Assembly: GCF_003432035.1 (NCBI RefSeq)
Contig: NZ_QOHO01000002.1
Location: forward strand, 62,001 to 126,000
Reading direction: 5' to 3'
Source of the DNA: Lacrimispora amygdalina
GTDB lineage: Bacteria; Bacillota; Clostridia; Lachnospirales; Lachnospiraceae
Length of the DNA stretch: 64,000 nt
Shown here: in pieces, positions 17,278 to 27,242 of the stretch
How the letters are laid out: the number at the start of each line of letters is the position of its first letter
How positions within the stretch are numbered: the stretch's first letter is position 1
Notes under the pieces: generated by a model
Database searches by the model: none
Seen by the model: only the letters and a program-made list of their open reading frames with translations
Told to the model about the DNA's origin: nothing
Position numbers and translations under genes: made by a program

Positions 17278-18528
17278 TCACTCTCTTAACTGCGGATTAA
17301 ATATCTGATCCAGACCCGTATTCATCAGATTTAAGGAAAATGAAATCAGTGCGATGGAAATGATGACAGGAAAATAAGCCCACCAGTCCCCATTCAAATG
17401 TGCACTGTACGACATCGCCCAGTTCATCATAAGACCAAGAGTGGATACCGTGGTTGTCGCAGGACCAAGCCCGATCATAGATAACTGCGCTTCCGCAAGA
17501 ATCCCGGAGGAAATCTGTAAAATCAGTGCCATTACAACGTAAGATGCTATGTACGGAAGAATATCGGTCAGAATAATCCGAAACAGACTGTGCCCGGAAA
17601 GCTTCGACAGATTCACGTGATCTCTGTTTCGAAGAGAAATCACCTGGGAACGAACCGATCTGGTAGTCCAGGTCCATGAGGTAAGTCCGATAATAATTGC
17701 CACCATCATCACCCCTCTGGCATTTTTACCTATGCTGTAGGAAATGAGAATCAGAAGAATAAAGCTGGGAATCACAGTAAACAGATTGGTGATAAACAAA
17801 ATAAAGTCATCGATGACTCCCCCCAGATACCCGGCAATCAGTCCCAGAGAAAGCCCAATGGTTGTGGCAATCAGTCCTGCAATAAATCCTATTTTTAAAG
17901 AGGTTTTAATCGCTGCCACCAGCTCTGTCAGTACATCACGTCCGAAATTATCTGTCCCCAGTATGAATACCCGTCTGCTTCCTACATCCTTAACATTGAC
18001 ATAAGAGGTGGAGGGTATGGTCTTTTTAACCGATACTTCCCCCGTCTCCTGATTCTTTTCAGCCAAAAGAACATCTCTGTCCTCAAGCAGTCCTGTAATC
18101 TTTTTGTCAAGACGGCTGAAATACTTTTTTCTGGCGGCGATAAGACCTTTTTGCTCACTGGCAGAATCATAATGGTCTTTCCACAGTGAAACAAGCTCCC
18201 CGGCATCCGTTACATCCATCTCCTTTGAAGAAAGGCCTGCAAACTGATTAAGCCAGTCAGCCATGGCCATACGTTCCTCCATGCTTAAATTCTGCTCAAG
18301 CCTGCTGGAGGACGCATTTAAATTTAAGGTATATGGATTTGTATTCACCGCTTCCGAGACTGAAATATAGGTTCCCGGCTTAAAAAAGTTCCCCTGCCCA
18401 ACCATCTCCAAAGGATCATTGGTCACAATCAAAGGATAAAAAACGGTTAACACAAGCAATGCCGCAAATATGATAAATCCCACTGTAAATTTAGGGGAAT
18501 GGAAAATCTGTCTGATCTGGTTTTTCAT
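17278..18528 (-). CDS. Opp/Dpp-type ABC transporter permease (DppC-like) with large extracellular loop
   Basis: I start it at ATG 18528 (GGAGG 7 nt upstream; an in-frame GTG lies one codon earlier). The 416-residue protein has a first membrane segment at about residues 17-36. A hydrophilic loop of about 150 residues follows before the conserved L-G-T-D-N-F-G-R-D-V motif (about 190-199), which normally lies only about 40 residues after the first helix. Five more membrane segments and an EAA-like loop follow. It pairs with the DppB-like subunit 9 bp upstream. The long loop is rich in charged residues and may contact the binding protein or ligand. Confidence 0.88.
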   Translation of the reverse strand: MKNQIRQIFHSPKFTVGFIIFAALLVLTVFYPLIVTNDPLEMVGQGNFFKPGTYISVSEAVNTNPYTLNLNASSSRLEQNLSMEERMAMADWLNQFAGLSSKEMDVTDAGELVSLWKDHYDSASEQKGLIAARKKYFSRLDKKITGLLEDRDVLLAEKNQETGEVSVKKTIPSTSYVNVKDVGSRRVFILGTDNFGRDVLTELVAAIKTSLKIGFIAGLIATTIGLSLGLIAGYLGGVIDDFILFITNLFTVIPSFILLILISYSIGKNARGVMMVAIIIGLTSWTWTTRSVRSQVISLRNRDHVNLSKLSGHSLFRIILTDILPYIASYVVMALILQISSGILAEAQLSMIGLGPATTTVSTLGLMMNWAMSYSAHLNGDWWAYFPVIISIALISFSLNLMNTGLDQIFNPQLRE

Positions 18529-18539
18529 CACTCGCCCTC

Positions 18540-19541
18540 CTAATCCTGCTGTGCTGCCTTGATCCTGGGATCAATGACACCGTAAATCAGCTCTACAAAT
18601 AAATTAGCCAGTAATACCATGATTGTAATAATCAGTGTACAGGCAGATATTAAGGGGTAATCCCTTCCTTTGACAGCAGCCAGCAGTGTGGTTCCAAGAC
18701 CCGGATAACTGAAGATAATTTCCGCAACCAGCGCCCCTCCGATCATGGTTCCAATGGACATGGCAAGACCTGTGATCTGGGGAAGCATGGCATTGCGAAA
18801 TACATATCCCACAATTTTTCTGTCTTTAATACCCATAAAGCGGCTGTATTTTACGTAATCTGCATTTAATTCATAGATTGACATGGAACGCATTCCGATC
18901 GCCTGACCACCAACCGTTATGAGAACAACAGACCAGAATGGAAGCTGGTAATGAGCCAGAACAGAACGGAAAAATGTAATGCTTGCGCTGGGAATCAAAT
19001 CAAATCCATACCCTCCGCTGGAAGGAGCCAGACCCAGCTTCAGTGAAAATACATAAAGAAGAACAGTCGCCATGCCAAAAGCGGGTACATTGCTCATAAA
19101 TAAAAATGCAGGAAGAATTCCTTTATCAAATATACCTTTTTTATAGGCAGAAACCGCTCCAAGGACATTACCAAGAATCCAGCCAAGCAAAATTGCAGGA
19201 AGCTGAAGACAGACGGTCCACCATACGGAGGAAGCAATAATATTCCCAACGGTTCTCGGATACTGGCTGAAGGAAACTCCAAAATCCCCTCTCAAAGCAT
19301 TCTTTATGAAAATAAGAAACTGAGTGCTCATAGGCAGATTAACACCGAATTTTTCCGCATAGTCCTCATATACGGCCTGGATTGCGGTAGAATCGGTCAT
19401 GCCGTCTACCGCCCTGGCCGCAATGGCTGAGACCGGATCACCTGGCATCAGTCTGGGCAGAATGAAGTTCAGCACCACAGCAATTACCAGAGTTATCAGA
19501 TACCAGATGATTTTATTGGTATAATATTTTTTATATCCCAT
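18540..19541 (-). CDS. Opp/Dpp-type ABC transporter permease (DppB-like)
   Basis: I start it at ATG 19541, with GGGGTGAG about 6 nt before it; an in-frame TTG one codon earlier is the alternative. The 333-residue protein has the DppB/OppB pattern: first helix near the N-terminus, R-L-M-P-G-D-P-V shortly after, then five further helices, and the C-terminal [13 protein letters not shown]. It lies 28 bp downstream of the binding-protein gene in a five-gene importer operon, and would form the channel with the DppC-like subunit. Confidence 0.9.
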   Translation of the reverse strand: MGYKKYYTNKIIWYLITLVIAVVLNFILPRLMPGDPVSAIAARAVDGMTDSTAIQAVYEDYAEKFGVNLPMSTQFLIFIKNALRGDFGVSFSQYPRTVGNIIASSVWWTVCLQLPAILLGWILGNVLGAVSAYKKGIFDKGILPAFLFMSNVPAFGMATVLLYVFSLKLGLAPSSGGYGFDLIPSASITFFRSVLAHYQLPFWSVVLITVGGQAIGMRSMSIYELNADYVKYSRFMGIKDRKIVGYVFRNAMLPQITGLAMSIGTMIGGALVAEIIFSYPGLGTTLLAAVKGRDYPLISACTLIITIMVLLANLFVELIYGVIDPRIKAAQQD

Positions 19542-19569
19542 CAAAGTCTCACCCCTTTTGTAATTCCTC

Positions 19570-21447
19570 TTATTTTACATTTACCAGTTTATAAAGTGCT
19601 GCAATTCCGTAACCATCGGTACAGTCTGTTGGAGGAATGTTGTCACCATCATCAAGCTGTGGGAAACCGGTCCATACACTTTCATTCACTGCGTGAAACA
19701 GCATCGGTCTGTACATCAGGGAGAAGGAAGGAACCTCATCCAGGTAGATCCTGCTCAGTTCCGTATAATACTCTTTCAGTGTATCTTTATTGGTTTCTAA
19801 CGGGATCTTCTTTAACAGATTGTTTGCATCCTCATTGATATAACCGCCGTAGTTGCCGGTCCAGTTTACCTTAAGATTGGCGTAATCGGTGGACATAAAG
19901 GCCATAGCTCTGCCCCATGGGTTTGCAACAGAAGCTGCAGGCGGATTCCACATACAGATATCAAACTTCCTGGTCGTCATATCGTCATAAAAGGTATTGG
20001 CATCTGGGAAATAAGTCTCAATTCCGATTCCGATTTTGCTTCCTGCTGCTGCGACGATTTCCAAAGATGCATTCCAGTCCGTCCAGCCATCCGGACATTC
20101 GGCCTTAAAGGTAAGATTCTTGCCGTCAATTTCACGGATTCCGTCTCCATCTTTATCCACAATACCAGCCTTGTCTAAGAGTGCCTTCGCTCCTTCCACA
20201 TCATTGCCTGTGAACTGATAATCCTTTAACGCATCCTGATTCACCAGCGCCTGTTCCCCGGAAGTAGGGTTCATAATGGAACGGGGCACATCTTTAAAAC
20301 TTGGCGACTGATTGGACATGGCGGAAGCGATGATCTGATCATAATCAACTGCCATGGCAATGGCTTTTCTTACTTCTTTCCGGTCAAGTCCTGGTTTCTC
20401 CACATTAAAGAAAGCGGTTGGCATGGTGGCACAGACGCCGTAAGGTGCCTCATCAATATAGGTAGAGATTGGCAAACCGTCTTCTTCCCAAAGTTTCTGC
20501 ACATTGGTAATAAACTGCTGGGAAACATCAACCTCTCCAGATTTAAACGCAGTATCTCCTGCGGCATTATTCTCATAAATTACGTGGGTAATATATTTTG
20601 GTGCGGGAAGCTTTCCCCACAGGGCTTTTCCCCAATAATTATCATCTCTTACAAAAACAACTTTCTGATCGTCATTGTAATAGGATTTATAAGGTCCGGA
20701 GGCAACGAAATCGTCCATCCGGTCCTGTTTGATCTTATCTGCATCGTTGCCATTACGCTGCTCCACTTTCTGGAGGTAGGCTTTCTGCATAACATAAATT
20801 TTCGGAACATATTCCACAACCTTTAATGGGTTCACAGGAAGACCTTTGTCATCCAACTTCGCCTTAAATATTACGGTATGATCGTCCTTTGCTTCTACTG
20901 AATCAATGTAGTTGGAATAATCACTGCCCTGTGCAGTGGCGTATTTTTTATGGCAGTCAAAGGTGTATGCAACATCCTGTGCAGTAACCGGAGTCTGATC
21001 ACTCCATTTGGCATCCGGGTTTAAGGTTATGGTCAGTTCTGTCTGTCCATCGTTCCAGGCATAATCCTTACCTAAAAGTCCGTAAAGTTTTCCGTCCAGC
21101 ATGTTATACATGAAAAGCGTCTCATATACAATTTCCCTTGCATTATCCTGCTGTGTGACTGCCATTGCATTGTTTGAATTAGAGCTTAACGGATTCCAGT
21201 CATTGATTGTCCCCCACTGCTGTCCGTTGAAATAAAGCGTTTCATTCCTTGGTGTGGAACCGGCATCTGCCGAATCCTTTTTTTCTTCCGCCGTTGTCGT
21301 CTGTGCAGTTGTCTGTGTTGTCTCCTCAGCCTTGCTTGTCTGCCCGGTTCCATCTGTGGATGCTGCCTTCTGGCATCCGGAAAGAAGGGTCATCGTCATT
21401 GCGCCAACAGTAAACAGCGCAGTCCACTTGTTAAGTCTCTTTCTCAT
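19570..21447 (-). CDS. ABC transporter substrate-binding lipoprotein (family 5, Opp/Dpp type)
   Basis: The 625-residue protein starts with a lipoprotein signal (L-L-S-G-C, Cys25) and a Ser/Thr-rich linker, then a family 5 extracellular solute-binding domain. GGAGG lies 7 nt before ATG. The V-x-Y-V-P-K and [12 protein letters not shown] segments are typical of the family. Family 5 proteins bind peptides but also cello- and manno-oligosaccharides; the adjacent beta-mannosidase and GH3 favour a sugar ligand. It is the first gene of the importer operon and lies 88 bp downstream of the YesMN-type regulator genes, which probably control it. Confidence 0.92.
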   Translation of the reverse strand: MRKRLNKWTALFTVGAMTMTLLSGCQKAASTDGTGQTSKAEETTQTTAQTTTAEEKKDSADAGSTPRNETLYFNGQQWGTINDWNPLSSNSNNAMAVTQQDNAREIVYETLFMYNMLDGKLYGLLGKDYAWNDGQTELTITLNPDAKWSDQTPVTAQDVAYTFDCHKKYATAQGSDYSNYIDSVEAKDDHTVIFKAKLDDKGLPVNPLKVVEYVPKIYVMQKAYLQKVEQRNGNDADKIKQDRMDDFVASGPYKSYYNDDQKVVFVRDDNYWGKALWGKLPAPKYITHVIYENNAAGDTAFKSGEVDVSQQFITNVQKLWEEDGLPISTYIDEAPYGVCATMPTAFFNVEKPGLDRKEVRKAIAMAVDYDQIIASAMSNQSPSFKDVPRSIMNPTSGEQALVNQDALKDYQFTGNDVEGAKALLDKAGIVDKDGDGIREIDGKNLTFKAECPDGWTDWNASLEIVAAAGSKIGIGIETYFPDANTFYDDMTTRKFDICMWNPPAASVANPWGRAMAFMSTDYANLKVNWTGNYGGYINEDANNLLKKIPLETNKDTLKEYYTELSRIYLDEVPSFSLMYRPMLFHAVNESVWTGFPQLDDGDNIPPTDCTDGYGIAALYKLVNVK

Positions 21448-21502
21448 TCATAAACCTCCGCCCAATAATCTCCCAGATCCTCTGACCTGGGGCATTTATC
21501 TG

Positions 21503-21519
21503 CTACAATTCTATTGTAG
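21503..21519. promoter_or_regulatory. Perfect inverted repeat upstream of the importer operon
   Basis: CTACAAT-TCT-ATTGTAG is a perfect 7-bp inverted repeat about 55 bp upstream of the binding-protein ATG. The minus-strand arm includes TACAAT, a possible -10 hexamer. It may be a site for the neighbouring AraC-type response regulator or part of the promoter. No strong -35 is visible. Confidence 0.35.
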
Positions 21520-21535
21520 ATGTTATAAGGCTTAA

Positions 21536-23005
21536 TTAAAATGTTACTATTTTCGTTTTTGGTGTAATATTTTCAGTTTTCCCATCCTTCACTCTTAAAT
21601 TTTTCCGGAATTCACTGGGAGTAATACCAGCCACCCACTTAAAAGTCTTCATAAAATGCTTTGGATCTTCATACCCTGTCATCTGTCCTATTTCGCCGAT
21701 CTTATAATCGGTTTCTGCCAGCAGCCGCTTTGCTTCATTCATACGGATCTTTCGTAAATAGGAGACAAAGTTATCACCCGTATATTCCTTAAAAGCAATG
21801 GAAAATACGGTGTAATTCATGGACACGTGATTGGAGACCATCGCCATATTGATATTCCTGGAATAATTCTCATTCATATAGGCCAGCGCCTCCTCCACCT
21901 TTAAGCGGCTTTTATAATCATCATTTTCACGAAGCACCCGTTCATTGATACAGGAAAACGTCCGTCTGATTTCCGTACAGTACTCATCAATGTTGTTAAA
22001 TTCAAGCATATGGCAGAGTTTCTCCAAAGATATCTCTTCCTCTGCCAGGATTCTGCCGTAAAATTCTTTGACTCTCATAATAATCTGACTAATAAACTCC
22101 TGAAACTGTAATCCTTCCACTTCTCCTTTTTTCACTCTGTCTGCAAGTTCCAGAAGAAACGCTTCATTTTTACTGTTTTTCTGGGTTCCGATCCGTTGCA
22201 CAAAACACTCCATTTCATTTTGGGGCATCAGACAGTTTTTACTGGCTATCCCATCTTTTTCCTGCATACAAAAGCCACGGATTCTCCGCTGTCTGGCTTC
22301 TTCATAAGCTTTTCTTAAATTCAAAAGCCCTTCAAAAGGATCGCTGACTCCAACGCCCGGGCAGTCACTCCTGTTTAAAATAAAATCTTTCACTTCTTTT
22401 GCTGCCATTAATGCCACCTGGCACCCCTCCACATCAGGGAATATAAATATCCGTGTATCTTCCGCCTCTGCCAGAGCTGTGCTGCTGATCACTACTGAAT
22501 ATGTTTCCTCATTGAGCCACTTTAACCGCTCTGCCTCTTCCATCTCCTCTCTGGTGATGTTTTCAGACAAAAGAATCCTCCTTATCTGACTGTAGCATAA
22601 CGCCCTCTTTGCCCGTTTTTCAGCCTTCTCCTTCTGTATCTCCTCCTCCAGCTTCATCATAATTGAATTCAGTTCTTCCCGCTTCACTGGCTTTAATAAA
22701 TATTCTCTGGCTCCGCATCTTAGCAAATCAACAGCGCAGGAAAAATCATCATATCCGCTGATTGCAACAATTCTTGGTATGTACTGGCTTTTTTGCAGCT
22801 CTTTTACCAACGTTATTCCATCCATATCCGGCATTCTGATATCTGTAATGAGAACATCAATGGGCATGTTCCGGATAATCTCCAGTGCCTCCAGACCATT
22901 TTTACATTCGACAATCTGTTCAATTGGAACCTGACACCGCGCAATCATGGCAGAGATTCCTTTTCTGATAATTTTACAATCTTCTGCAATCAGCACATGA
23001 TTCAT
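21536..23005 (-). CDS. AraC-type response regulator (YesN-like)
   Basis: The 489-residue protein has an N-terminal receiver domain with the phospho-acceptor Asp55 (L-I-T-D-I-R-M-P-D-M-D-G) and K-P-V near residue 107, a long middle region of about 250 residues, and two C-terminal AraC-type helix-turn-helix motifs (about residues 375-470, G-Y-E-D-P-K-H-F-M-K-T-F). Its ATG overlaps the kinase stop by 4 bp, so they form a two-component pair. YesN-like regulators activate nearby sugar-uptake operons, here most likely the importer, GH2 and GH3 genes. Confidence 0.92.
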   Translation of the reverse strand: MNHVLIAEDCKIIRKGISAMIARCQVPIEQIVECKNGLEALEIIRNMPIDVLITDIRMPDMDGITLVKELQKSQYIPRIVAISGYDDFSCAVDLLRCGAREYLLKPVKREELNSIMMKLEEEIQKEKAEKRAKRALCYSQIRRILLSENITREEMEEAERLKWLNEETYSVVISSTALAEAEDTRIFIFPDVEGCQVALMAAKEVKDFILNRSDCPGVGVSDPFEGLLNLRKAYEEARQRRIRGFCMQEKDGIASKNCLMPQNEMECFVQRIGTQKNSKNEAFLLELADRVKKGEVEGLQFQEFISQIIMRVKEFYGRILAEEEISLEKLCHMLEFNNIDEYCTEIRRTFSCINERVLRENDDYKSRLKVEEALAYMNENYSRNINMAMVSNHVSMNYTVFSIAFKEYTGDNFVSYLRKIRMNEAKRLLAETDYKIGEIGQMTGYEDPKHFMKTFKWVAGITPSEFRKNLRVKDGKTENITPKTKIVTF

Positions 23006-24867
23006 TTGATCTCCCTCTTTCTTTTCTGATATGGAATTTTTACTGTAACCTTCGTAAAAGCATGCTTTCTGGATTCAATGACGATTCCATAATCCGGGCC
23101 AAAGCCAATCTGTAACCTGTCATGTACATTCTTTAATCCAATTCCATTCTCCTGCCCGGATGTATCTTCTATTTCACCGCTTAGCCGTTTGCGCAGTTTT
23201 TCCAGTTCAGTTTCTTCCATGCCGCACCCGTAATCTGTAATGTGGATATAACAGACATCATCAATGATCTCTCCTTTCATATAGATACAGGTATCTTCTG
23301 TAAATTCCCTCATCCCATGGCCGATTGCGTTCTCAACAATGGGCTGAAGTGACATCTTGGGTATTTCCTGACACAGAATTTCCTGAGGAATCTCCATACT
23401 TAAGACAATTTCATCGTCATACCACAAATTTACCAGCGCCAGGTAATTCCTGATCTGATCAATTTCTGCTTCCACCATTACGTAGCCTGATTTCCACCGC
23501 ATGCTGTAACGCAAAAGCTCGCCGAAGGAAGCCACAGTATCTGCAATTTCATATTTTTCATCAATTTCCGCCATCATTTTTATTGATTCCAATACATTGT
23601 AAATAAAATGATTATTGATCTGGTTCTGCAATGCCTTAATCTGCGCATCTTTTACAAGCAGCTCGCGGTGCAGGGTTTCATTCATCAGCTTCTGTATCCG
23701 GTCCAGCATGGTATTCAGCTCAATTCCCAGTTCTCCGAATTCATCCCGGCTCATATTCTTTACTCTTACCTTTAAATCCCCCTTCTGTACCTGATAAACC
23801 GTATCGTAGATCTCGTAAAACTGCCTTAATATATGGGTTACCTGCTTATTGGAAAATAAAAACAGCACGATGACAATCATAATCCATAGAAGAGAAAACT
23901 GTAATTTCGAAGTGCGAAGCGCCATTTTTTCATTTTTCGTGGAGACAATCCGGATTAAGTATCCCTGAATGGATTTGATTTTTACACAGCCGGCTAAAAC
24001 CTCTTCTCCCCCAATTCTTGTCCTTTTGCTGACCGCGCCGTTTGTAAGCGAATCTGATTCTTCCAGAGTATGTATAAAATCCATCATATCTTCTTTTTGA
24101 TTTTCCCACAGAGAGGAAAGCTGCGGACTGCTGTACATGATGCCATCCGAATCGATAAAACAGGTTCTGTCTGTCACGGTTGAATGATAGAGATCAGGAA
24201 ACATATTTTCCATGGTGACCGCAGATTCCACAATGCCGTACCGTCCGTACCGGTAATCATTGAGCCTTGTTATGAGGGAAGCAATTCTGGGGATATGGTC
24301 CGGATCATCCGCCTGGCTCAAAGCATCCTCATAATCAAAACACCAGGTTCCTGTAGGCGGTACCCCGTCTTTGCCCCACTTTAAGTCTGTAATTTTATCT
24401 TCTTTGTAGAGAAGAGGAATAATCTCCTTCACGGTATTGGAGTTGACAAATATTCTCAGCTTATAAATATAGGGATTGCTTTTGACAATCTTCTGCACTC
24501 CGCTGATCTCTTTTCCATAAAAGTCCAGAATGTCCATAAAACTGAATTTTTTATCGGACGCAATCTGATTTAAAAAATCATTGATGGATTCATTATTTAC
24601 AATGATCTCAGCAGATAATTTACAGTTTACTGCAATCTGCTCCGCATTCTGGCAGCTTTTATCCAGTTCATAAATCATCTGTGTTTGTCCATCCTTGTAT
24701 AAGGACGCTTCCATATTATGAAAAAACAGCAGAATAAAAATTCCAATGGGTACCATTAAAACACCAAGAATCAGCAATGTAAATTTACTGCTCAGTGACA
24801 GCATTCTGAATTTTTTTCCGGCTATTCGTTTTCTGTCGGTCAGAATCTGAACCCCCTTCCAATTCAA
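23002..24867 (-). CDS. Sensor histidine kinase (YesM-like)
   Basis: The protein of up to 621 residues has a first membrane segment at about residues 29-50, an extracellular sensing region of about 260 residues, a second membrane segment near 330-345, a HAMP domain, and a His_kinase domain with the phosphorylation site in N-N-H-F-I-Y-N-V-L-E, then an HATPase domain (N-A-I-G-H-G-M, G-I-G-L-K-N-V). The start is unclear: the frame opens at TTG 24867, while a strong GGAAGGGGG lies downstream of that codon and points to a start near 24843 (CTG) or the first ATG at 24804. It senses an extracellular sugar or its loaded binding protein and phosphorylates the response regulator encoded next. Confidence 0.88.
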   Translation of the reverse strand: MNWKGVQILTDRKRIAGKKFRMLSLSSKFTLLILGVLMVPIGIFILLFFHNMEASLYKDGQTQMIYELDKSCQNAEQIAVNCKLSAEIIVNNESINDFLNQIASDKKFSFMDILDFYGKEISGVQKIVKSNPYIYKLRIFVNSNTVKEIIPLLYKEDKITDLKWGKDGVPPTGTWCFDYEDALSQADDPDHIPRIASLITRLNDYRYGRYGIVESAVTMENMFPDLYHSTVTDRTCFIDSDGIMYSSPQLSSLWENQKEDMMDFIHTLEESDSLTNGAVSKRTRIGGEEVLAGCVKIKSIQGYLIRIVSTKNEKMALRTSKLQFSLLWIMIVIVLFLFSNKQVTHILRQFYEIYDTVYQVQKGDLKVRVKNMSRDEFGELGIELNTMLDRIQKLMNETLHRELLVKDAQIKALQNQINNHFIYNVLESIKMMAEIDEKYEIADTVASFGELLRYSMRWKSGYVMVEAEIDQIRNYLALVNLWYDDEIVLSMEIPQEILCQEIPKMSLQPIVENAIGHGMREFTEDTCIYMKGEIIDDVCYIHITDYGCGMEETELEKLRKRLSGEIEDTSGQENGIGLKNVHDRLQIGFGPDYGIVIESRKHAFTKVTVKIPYQKRKREIK

Positions 24868-25020
24868 TTCAGTTTTTCAGGCTGATTTCCAGCTTGTCTT
24901 TCTGGTAATCAGCCCTATTTAATATATGTTTTGCTGCATTCGTCTTATGATTTTAATGTAAGAAAATATCAGATAGTTGTTAACTCAACGAATGTAATAG
25001 ATATGTCTGTCAATTAAATG

Positions 25021-25968
25021 TTAAATGAGATGAAAGAAATCCATCTGCCCATCCTTTAAGGACTTTACAGGTCTTACTGATATAACCGCATCCTGAGGAA
25101 CCGATCCAAACAAAACCGGTGATTTCGGATCATGATTCTCCCGGTTTACACGGGTCCGTTCTCTTGAATAAACTCCATAGCAGTACTTGCAGCCATTTCC
25201 ACAGCTGTCATAACTGCCGATATCCACACTTTCCATACAGCCACATCCGGGACGCTGCCCGTTATCCTTCTTTTTGCGAAGGCTGCAGCCAATCAGCTCT
25301 TCAATTAAGTCTCCATCGATGCAGGACGCATGGCTGACCCCGAATTGGCTTAAATCAACAGATTCACAGCATGTGGACAATTGAATCCCATGACTTTTTG
25401 CACTTCTGGAAAATCCTTGCCCAATCCTCAGCATGTCCTCTTCCTGTATGTCGCGGACTCCCAGATTTTGCAACAGGGATTTCAGTCTGGCATAAAAATC
25501 AAGAAAACTGAAAATACATCGGTTTGTGCTGCCTTCCAATAAACCTGCCATCTTTTCAAAACATTCTAAATGGTATTCCACATTCATCCTGTCGGTTAAA
25601 ATTACGGGATCATAGCGCCAGATAACACGATTGGAACCAATTTTTGCGCTTAACTTCAAAAACACCTCAATCAATTCTTTTTTATCCGGCAGATATTCCT
25701 CCATATCTCTTCCATAAGGAGTAAGGGTAAACTGGATATAAAAATCATATCCCATAGCGGATATCACGTCAAGCTTAGATATCATTTCTTTTGGATTTTT
25801 AGTCCATAATACAATACAGTCCACGGTCTGCGGACTTAACTGTACCCGGCTGTAATGAGAAGGGTTTCTTGGATTGGGAACCAGCACATACCCTTCTCTT
25901 AAACGGTTTAACAGCCAGTCAGAATAAAAAGCCGGAATATCAGTCCGGCGGCTGGCACTTAGTATCAT
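25021..25968 (-). CDS. DUF1848 family protein with C-terminal CX3CX2C motif
   Basis: The 315-residue protein begins S-A-S-R-R-T-D-I-P-A-F-Y, the hallmark of DUF1848. GGAGG precedes the ATG. Near the C-terminus it has C-G-C-M, then C256-G-N-G-C260-K-Y-C263-Y, which is exactly the CX3CX2C spacing used by radical SAM enzymes to hold a 4Fe-4S cluster, but at the wrong end of the protein. The middle has a TIM-barrel-like beta/alpha pattern. The function of the family is not known to me. It is an isolated gene between the YesM-type kinase and a small plus-strand gene; it is probably a cytoplasmic iron-sulfur protein. Confidence 0.85.
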   Translation of the reverse strand: MILSASRRTDIPAFYSDWLLNRLREGYVLVPNPRNPSHYSRVQLSPQTVDCIVLWTKNPKEMISKLDVISAMGYDFYIQFTLTPYGRDMEEYLPDKKELIEVFLKLSAKIGSNRVIWRYDPVILTDRMNVEYHLECFEKMAGLLEGSTNRCIFSFLDFYARLKSLLQNLGVRDIQEEDMLRIGQGFSRSAKSHGIQLSTCCESVDLSQFGVSHASCIDGDLIEELIGCSLRKKKDNGQRPGCGCMESVDIGSYDSCGNGCKYCYGVYSRERTRVNRENHDPKSPVLFGSVPQDAVISVRPVKSLKDGQMDFFHLI

Positions 25969-26143
25969 TGTACCTCCATTTCTACTACCTGATCATGTGG
26001 GCAAACATACCGGAAAAATAAGGAATCAGCATAATAATTCCTCAAAGGAACCTGTTTTACAATAATTTCTTATTCCCGAATAGTTACTAAAAAAAATACA
26101 ATAATAACAAATAATCTGTTTTATAAAATACAAGGAGGTCTCT

Positions 26144-26335
26144 ATGAAAAAATACACTCAGGGCGCTGATTTACCTGTGGGTTTCGGGCTGGCATTGGAA
26201 GAATTCCAGGCAATGAATTACTTTTTTTCCCTGCCGGAAAAAGAACAGCAGCATATGGTTGATCATGCGGAAACGATCCAGTCAAAACAGGAAATGCTGG
26301 CTTATGTTCAATCAATTGTGCAGCCAGGATCGTGA
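26144..26335 (+). CDS. Small conserved soluble protein, function unknown
   Basis: This 63-residue protein has an excellent ribosome binding site (AAGGAGG, 7 nt before ATG), so it is probably real. The pattern D-L-P-V-G-F-G-L-A-L near the N-terminus and Q-S-K-Q-E-M-L-A-Y-V-Q near the C-terminus resembles short helical proteins I have seen in Lachnospiraceae, with no known role. No membrane segment or cysteine is present. It is convergent with the GT8 gene, with only 2 bp between the stops. Confidence 0.7.
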   Translation: MKKYTQGADLPVGFGLALEEFQAMNYFFSLPEKEQQHMVDHAETIQSKQEMLAYVQSIVQPGS

Positions 26336-26337
26336 TT

Positions 26338-27180
26338 TTACTCTTTATCCGCTTCCTGACTTCCGCATTTTTTCTCCCAATAGTCAAGATAATCTTCGGT
26401 AAATCCGGCATTCAATGCATTTTTCCAATATAAATAGTCCAGTGTACCATTGTAATCCGGACTCCATGGTTTAGGGAGTCCGGTATAATGAATGACAACT
26501 GCAGCAGCTTTTATATCGGAGAGACTGCATTGGTCAAAGGGATAAGTCTGGGTATTATACTCCTGGCTGCAAAGCTTTATATGGTTCTTTAACAGGCTGT
26601 TTAATACATCCTGATCAAAATAGCGTAAAGTTTCCCTTTTTTCTTCAATCAGAGCCATAATATCTTCAAGTTTAATCTCTTTTCGAAACAGTGCCAGATT
26701 AAACAGCATGACTCCTGAATTAAAATATGCATCTTCTTTTTTTAATCCAAGCTTTTCTTTCAGCAGAACCACTTTATCGATGTTTTCAAACCGGTCTCTG
26801 ACAGCAGCGGCATAATTGTCTTCAAAACTTTGATTGTAAAACTCATTCAGCGATCCATTGATAATAATATCCGCATCCAGATACAAAACCCTGTCCAGTT
26901 CTGCAGAAAGCAGATATGGCGCAAGTATACGGTAATACAATTCAGGCTTTTTATACCGGTCGGAAAGAGGAACATTGGTAAAAAATCCGGAGGCACAGAC
27001 CGGATGAAGCCTTGCATTACACTTATTAATCAGAAAAAGTTCCAAATCATTGATTTCTTCTTTGGACAATGAACTGTATAATAAGTAAACATCAACATCT
27101 TCATGAAATCTGGTAAGGGAATACATCATCACCTTAGCAGGTGTTAAAAAACTTTCACAGATTGAAATTAGCAGATTCAT
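26338..27180 (-). CDS. Family 8 glycosyltransferase (LgtC/GspA-like)
   Basis: I prefer ATG 27180 (GGGGGAG just upstream) over the in-frame ATG 27198. The 280-residue product has the GT8 layout: an N-terminal nucleotide-binding fold, the D-x-D metal site in V-L-Y-L-D-A-D-I-I-I-N-G near residue 100, the N-S-G-V-M-L-F-N motif near 150, and V-I-H-Y-T-G-L-P-K-P-W near 230. GT8 enzymes move a sugar (often galactose or glucose) from UDP-sugar with retention, to surface glycans. There is no signal peptide; it is probably peripheral at the cytoplasmic membrane. It stands alone, so the acceptor is unknown. Confidence 0.9.
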   Translation of the reverse strand: MNLLISICESFLTPAKVMMYSLTRFHEDVDVYLLYSSLSKEEINDLELFLINKCNARLHPVCASGFFTNVPLSDRYKKPELYYRILAPYLLSAELDRVLYLDADIIINGSLNEFYNQSFEDNYAAAVRDRFENIDKVVLLKEKLGLKKEDAYFNSGVMLFNLALFRKEIKLEDIMALIEEKRETLRYFDQDVLNSLLKNHIKLCSQEYNTQTYPFDQCSLSDIKAAAVVIHYTGLPKPWSPDYNGTLDYLYWKNALNAGFTEDYLDYWEKKCGSQEADKE

Positions 27181-27242
27181 ATTCTCCCCCACAATCATAT
27201 CATTATTTTTAAATCTATGATCCCCTTACGGTTTCCATGTCT

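Noticed and set aside
24804-24867. An upstream leader peptide before the YesM kinase
   Set aside because: The sequence is in frame with the kinase and better explained as uncertainty about its start codon.
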